Below are positions 58,301 to 64,000 of a stretch of 64,000 nucleotides of DNA, piece by piece; positions within the stretch are counted from its first letter, which is position 1; every line of letters starts with the position of its first letter. The notes under the pieces were generated by a model. That model was not told the origin of the DNA. It saw nothing but the letters and a program-made list of their open reading frames with translations, and did no database searches. The stretch lies in assembly GCA_023053545.1 (NCBI GenBank), contig JAKZAN010000145.1:21637-85636 (forward strand), written 5' to 3'. The stretch is from Lepidurus packardi. Taxonomy: Eukaryota > Arthropoda > Branchiopoda > Notostraca > Triopsidae. Both the position numbers and the translations under genes were made by a program.

Positions 58301-61300
58301 CAGTCCGTAAGGAAATAATTCAGTCCGTAAGGAATTAATTCAGTCCGTAAGGAATTAATTCTGTCCGTAAGGAATTAATTCAGTCCGTAATGTCATAATT
58401 CAGTCCGTAAGGAATTAATTCAGTCCGTAAGGAATTAATTCAGTCCGTAATGTAATAATTCAGTCCGTAAGGAATTAATTCAGTCCGTAATGGATTAATT
58501 AAGTCCGTAAGGAATTAATTCAGTCCGTACGAAATTAAATCAGTCCGTAAGGAATTCATTCAGTCCGTAAGGAATTAATTCAGTAAGAAAGGAATTCAAT
58601 CAATCGTAAAGAATTAATTCAGTCTGTGAGGAACTAATTCAGTCCGTAAGGAAATAATTCAGTCCGTAAGGAATTAATTCAGCCCGTAAGGAATTAATTC
58701 AGTCCGTAGGGAATTAATTCAGTCCGTAAGGAATTAATTCAGTCCGTAAGGAATTAATTCAGTCCGTAATTAATTAATTCAGTCCGTAAGGAATTAATTC
58801 AGTAAGAAAGGAATTCAATCAATCCTAAAGAATTAATTCAGTCCGTAAGGAAATTATTCAGTCCGTAAGGAATTAATTCAGTCCGTAAGGAATTAATTCA
58901 GTAAGAATGGAATTCAATCAATCCTACAGAGTTAATTCAGTCCGTATGGAAATAATTCAGTCCGTAAGGAATTAATTTCAATCCGTAAGGAATTAACTCA
59001 GTCCGTAAGGAATTAATTAAGTCCGTAAGGAATTAATTCAGTCCTTATGGAATTAATTCTGTCCGTAATGGATTAATTAAGTCCGTAATGAATTAATTCA
59101 GTCCGTAAGGAATTAATTAAGGAATTAATTCAGTCCGTAAGGAATTAATTCAGTAAGAACGGAATTCAATCAATCCTAAAGAATTAATTCAGTCCGAAGG
59201 AAATAATTCAGTCCGTAAGGAATTAATTCAGTCCGTAAGGAATTAATTCAGTCCGTAAGGAATTAATTCAGTCCGTAAGGAATTAATTCAGTCCGTAAGG
59301 AATTATTTCAGTCCGTAATTAATTCATTTATTCCTAACGGAATTAATTAAGTCCATAATGAATTAATTCAGTCCGTAAGGAATTAATTCAGTCCGTAAGG
59401 AATTAATTAAATCCGTACGGAATTAATTCAGACCGTAAGGAATTAATTAAGCACGCAAGGAATTAATTTAGTCCGTAAGGAATTAATTAAGTCCGTAAGG
59501 AGTTAATTAAGTCCGTAAGGAATTAATTCAGTCCGTAAGGAATTATTTCAGTCCGTAATTAATTCATTTATTCCTAACGGAATTAATTAAGTCCATAATG
59601 AATTAATTCAGTCCGTAAGGAATTAATTCATTCCGTAAGGAATTAATTCAGTCCGTAAGGAATTATTTCAGTCCGTAATTAATTCATTTATTCCTAACGG
59701 AATTAATTAAGTCCATAATGAATTAATTCAGTCCGTAAGGAATTAATTCAGTCCGTAAGGAATTAATTAAATCCGTACGTAATTAATTCAGACCGTAAGG
59801 AATTAATTAAGCACGCAAGGAATTAATTTAGTCCGTAAGGAATTAATTAAGTTCGTAAGGAGTTAATTAAGTCCGTAAGGAATTAATTAAGTCCGTAAGG
59901 AATTATTTCAGTCCGTAAGGATTCAATTCAGTCCGTAAAGTACTAATTCAGTCCGTAAGGAATTAATTCAGTCCGTAAGTAATTAATTCAGTAAGAACGG
60001 AATTCAATCAATCCTAAAGAATTAATTCAGTCCGTAAGGAAATAATTCAGTCCGTAAGGAATTCATTTAGTCCGTAAGGAATTAATTCAGTCCGTAAGGA
60101 ATTAATTCAGTCCGTAAGGAATTAATTAAATCCGTACGGAATTAATTCAGTCCGTAAGGAATTAATTCAGTCCGTAATTAATTCATTCATTCCTTACGGA
60201 TTTAATTAAGTCCGTAAGGAATTAATTCAGTCCGTAAGGAATTAATTCACTCCGTAAGGAATTAATTCAGTAAGAAAGGAATTCAATCAATCCTAAAGAA
60301 TTAATTCAGTCCGTAAGGAAATAATTCAGTCCGTAAGGAATTAATTCAGTCCGTAAGGAATTAATTCAGTCCGTAAGGAATTAATTCAGACCGTAAGGAA
60401 ATAATTAAGTCCGTAAGGAATTAATTCAGTCCGTAAGGAATTAATTAAGGAATTAATTCAGTCCGTTAGGATTTAATTCAGTCTGTAAGGTATTAATTCA
60501 GTCCGTAAGGAGTTAATTCAGTCCGTAAGGAATTAATTCAGTCCGTAAGGAATAACTTCGGTACGTAAGGAAATAATTCAGTCCGTAATGGATTAATTAA
60601 GTCCGTAATGAATTAATTCAGTCCGTATGAAATTAATTCAGTTCGTAAGGAATTAATTAAGGAATTAATTCAGTCCGTAAGGAATTAATTCAGTAAGAAC
60701 GGAATTCAATCAATCCTAAAGAATTAATTCAGTCCGTAAGGAAATAATTCAGTCCGTAAGGAATTAATTCAGTCCGTAAGGAATTAATTCAGTCCATAAG
60801 GAATTAATTCAGTCCGTAAGGAATTAATTCAGACCGTAAGGAAATAATTAAGTCCGTAAGGAATTAATTCAGTCCGTAAGGAATTAATTCAGTCCGTAAT
60901 GAATTAATTCAGTCCGTAAGGAATTAATTTAGTCCGTAAGAAATTAATTAACTCCGTAAGGAATTAATTAAGTCCGTAAGGAATTAATTAAGTCCGTAAG
61001 GAATTAATTAAGTCCGTAAGGAATTAATTCAGTCCGTAAGGTATTAATTCAGTCCGTAAGGAATTAATTAAGTCCGTAAGGAATTAATTCATTCCGTAAG
61101 AAATTAATTCAGTCCGTAATGGATTAATTAAGTCCGTAATGAATTAATTCAGTCCGTATGAAATTAATTCAGACCGTAAGGAATTAATTAAGGAATTAAT
61201 TCAGTCCGTAAGGAATTAATTGAGTAAGAACGGAATTCAATCAATCCTAAAGAATTAATTCAGTCCGTAAGGAAATAATTCAGTCCGTAAGGAAATAATT

Positions 61301-64000
61301 CAGTCCGTAAGGAAATAATTCAGTCCGTAAGGAATTAATTAAGTCCATAATGAATTAATTCAGTCCGTAAGGAATTAATTCAGTCCGTAAGAATTACTTT
61401 AGTCCGTAAGGAATTAATTAAGTCCGTAAGGAATTAATTAAGTCCGTAAGGAATTAATTCAGTCCGTAAGGAATTAATTCAGTCCGTAGCGAATTAATTA
61501 AGTCCATAATAAATTAATTCAGTCCGTAAGGAATTAATTCAGTCCGTAAGGAATTAATTTAGTCCGTAAGGAATTAATTAAGTCCGTAAGGAATTAATTA
61601 AGTCCGTAAGGAATTAATTAAGTCCGTAAGGAATTAATTCAGTCCGTAAGGATTTAATTCAGTCCGTAAGGTATTAATTCAGTCCGTAAGGAGTTAATTC
61701 AGTCCGTAAGGAATTAATTCAGTCCGTAAGGAATAACTTCAGTACGTAAGGAAATAATTCAGTCCGTAATGGATTAATTAAGTCCGTAATGAATTAATTC
61801 AGTCCGTATCAAATTAATTCAGTCCGTAAGGAATTAATTAAGGAATTAATTCAGTCCGTAAGGAATTAATTCAGTAAGAACGGAATTCAATCAATCCTAA
61901 AGAATTAATTCAGTCCGTAAGGAAATAATTCAGTCCGTAAGGAATTAATTCAGTCCGTAAGGAATTAATTCAGTCCATAAGGAATTAATTCAGTCCGTAA
62001 GGAATTAATTCAGACCGTAAGGAAATAATTAAGTCCGTAAGGAATTAATTCAGTCCGTAAGGAATTAATTCAGTCCGTAATGAATTAATTCAGTCCGTAA
62101 GGAATTAATTTAGTCCGTAAGAAATTAATTAACTCCGTAAGGAATTAATTAAGTCCGTAAGGAATTAATTAAGTCCGTAAGGAATTAATTAAGTCCGTAA
62201 GGAATTAATTCAGTCCGTAAGGTATTAATTCAGTCCGTAAGGAATTAATTAAGTCCGTAAGGAATTAGTTCATTCCGTAAGAAATTAATTCAGTCCGTAA
62301 TGGATTATTTCAGTCCGTAATTAATTAATTCAGTCCGTAAGGAATTATTTCAGTCCGTAAGGAATTAATTCAGTCCGTAATTAATTCATTCATTCCTTAC
62401 GGATTTAATTAAGTCCGTAAGGAATTAATTCAGTCCGTAAGGAATTAATTCACTCCGTAAGGAATTAATTCAGTAAGAAAGGAATTCAATCAATCCTAAA
62501 GAATTAATTCAGTCCGTAAGGAAATAATTCAGTCCGTAAGGAATTAATTCAGTCCGTAAGGAATTAATTCAGTCCGTAAGGAATTAATTCAGACCGTAAG
62601 GAAATAATTAAGTCCGTAAGGAATTAATTCAGTCCGTAAGGAATTAATTAAGGAATTAATTCAGTCCGTAAGGATTTAATTCAGTCTGTAAGGTATTAAT
62701 TCAGTCCGTAAGGAGTTAATTCAGTCCGTAAGGAATTAATTCAGTCCGTAAGGAATAACTTCGGTACGTAAGGAAATAATTCAGTCCGTAATGGATTAAT
62801 TAAGTCCGTAATGAATTAATTCAGTCCGTATGAAATTAATTCAGTTCGTAAGGAATTAATTCAGTCCGTAAGGAATTAATTCAGTCCATAAGGAATTAAT
62901 TCAGTCCGTAAGGAATTAATTCAGACCGTAAGGAAATAATTAAGTCCGTAAGGAATTAATTCAGTCCGTAAGGAATTAATTCAGTCCGTAATGAATTAAT
63001 TCAGTCCGTAAGGAATTAATTTAGTCCGTAAGAAATTAATTAACTCCGTAAGGAATTAATTAAGTCCGTAAGGAATTAATTAAGTCCGTAAGGAATTAAT
63101 TAAGTCCGTAAGGAATTAATTCAGTCCGTAAGGTATTAATTCAGTCCGTAAGGAATTAATTAAGTCCGTAAGGAATTAATTCATTCCGTAAGAAATTAAT
63201 TCAGTCCGTAATGGATTAATTAAGTCCGTAATGAATTAATTCAGTCCGTATGAAATTAATTCAGACCGTAAGGAATTAATTAAGGAATTAATTCAGTCCG
63301 TAAGGAATTAATTCAGTAAGAACGGAATTCAATCAATCCTAAAGAATTAATTCAGTCCGTAAGGAAATAATTCAGTCCGTAAGGAATTAATTCAGTCCGT
63401 AAGGAATTAATTCAGTCCGTAACGAATTAATTAAGTCCATAATGAATTAATTCAGTCCGTAAGGAATTAATTCAGTCCGTAAGGAATTAATTAAATCCGT
63501 ACGGAATTAATTAAATCCGTACGGAATTAATTCAGACCGTAAGGAATTAATTCAGTCCGTAAAGAATGAATTCCGTCCGTAAGGACATAGTTAGGTATGT
63601 AAGGAATTAATTCAGTCCGTAAGGAATCAATTCGGTCCGTAATGAATTAATTCAGTCCGTAAGGAATTAATTTACTCCGTAAGGAATTAATTCAGTCCGT
63701 AAGGAATTATTTCAGTCCGTAATTAATTCATTCATTCCTTACGGAATTAATTAAGTCCATAATGAATTAATTCAGTCCGTAAGGAATTAATTCAGTCCGT
63801 AAGGAATTAATTAAATCCGTACGGAATTAATTCAGTCCGTAAGGAATTAATTTAGTCCGTAAGGATTTAATTCAGTCCGTAAGGAATTAATTCAGTCCGT
63901 AAGGTATTAATTCAGTCCGTAAGGAATTAATTAAGTCCGTAAGGAATTAGTTCATTCCGTAAGAAATTAATTCAGTCCGTAATGGATTATTTCAGTCCGT
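58301..64000 (+). repeat. Copy of 52.6-56 kb plus 2203-bp repeat at window end
   Basis: The CAGTAAGAATGG dimer at 53238 and 58899 gives an offset of 5661. After an internal 360-bp duplication (AAGCACGCAAGG, its C at 59452 and 59812) the offset becomes 5902 (53910/59812; CAGTCTGTAAGG 54577/60479). A 2203-bp tandem repeat follows: CAGTCTGTAAGG at 60479 and 62682, and GGATTTAATTAAG at 60198 and 62401. The second 2203-bp copy has a deletion near 62860 and runs off the window. No gene is present. Confidence 0.85.

Larger units (their letters stand above)
33520..64000 (+). repeat. 20-bp satellite DNA, right array
   Basis: The same 20-bp monomer resumes in the same orientation and runs to the window end without a gene. 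The array is dominated by the right-hand variant set: GTCCATAATGAATT, GTAATGTAATAATT, AATGGATTAATTAAG, GAATAAGTTCAGTACG, CAGTGTATAAA and AAATCAGG(C/T)CG. The ATAAAATCCGTACG monomers of the left array were not seen here. Marker spacing again shows nested higher-order repeats, listed separately. All frames are closed by stops every few monomers. Confidence 0.98.

Noticed and set aside
1..64000. CRISPR array (short regular repeats)
   Set aside because: The repeats abut with no unique spacers, the step is 20 bp and no cas gene exists; this is tandem satellite DNA.

Overview
The window is almost entirely one satellite DNA. A 20-bp monomer, consensus CAGTCCGTAAGGAATTAATT (7 of 20 bases G or C), runs head to tail on the same strand from base 1 to about 30747 and again from about 33520 to 64000. 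That is roughly 61 kb and about three thousand monomers. The single exception is a 2.77-kb block at 30748-33519 holding a truncated LTR retrotransposon of the BEL/Pao superfamily on the minus strand. BEL/Pao elements occur in animals and are common in insects. Together with a multi-kilobase satellite this points to an animal, probably insect, centromeric or other heterochromatic region. The sequence does not identify the species. No host gene, RNA gene, CRISPR array or bacterial feature is present.

The satellite is built from higher-order repeats (HORs). Variant monomers act as markers, and their spacing shows nested duplications: 1481 bp x2 (1062-4023); a long dispersed duplication linking 3541-7770 with 10981-14233; 591 bp x3 (8373-10165); 631 bp x2 (18065-19342); 2792 bp x2.2 (19430-25595); 2380 bp x2 (35591-40350) with a third copy displaced by 2573 bp; about 3.3-3.8 kb x2 (41880-49390); 957 bp x2.6 (49783-52290); 120 bp x2 (53601-53840); and 5.9-kb plus 2203-bp copies to the right edge. 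Two variant families can be told apart, switching near 27.85 kb. The left family carries ATAAAATCCGTACG-type monomers. The right family carries GTCCATAATG, GTGTATAAA and AAATCAGGCCG types.

The retroelement piece reads, on the minus strand: a possible LTR remnant (33275-33519), a primer-binding site matching the 3' end of tRNA-Gly (33257-33274), a short leader, then one 751-codon ORF (30905-33160). The ORF encodes a Gag with an N-terminal 11-residue repeat, a coiled coil, a DUF1759 region, zinc knuckles and the start of the aspartic protease. The frame then meets a TAA, stays open for 52 more codons and is cut off by satellite DNA. Reverse transcriptase, RNase H, integrase and the 3' LTR are missing, so the element cannot be autonomous.

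Coordinates of HOR blocks were found by matching marker variants by eye. Periods are exact where two or more markers agree. Edges inside runs of identical monomers are uncertain by one or a few monomers.
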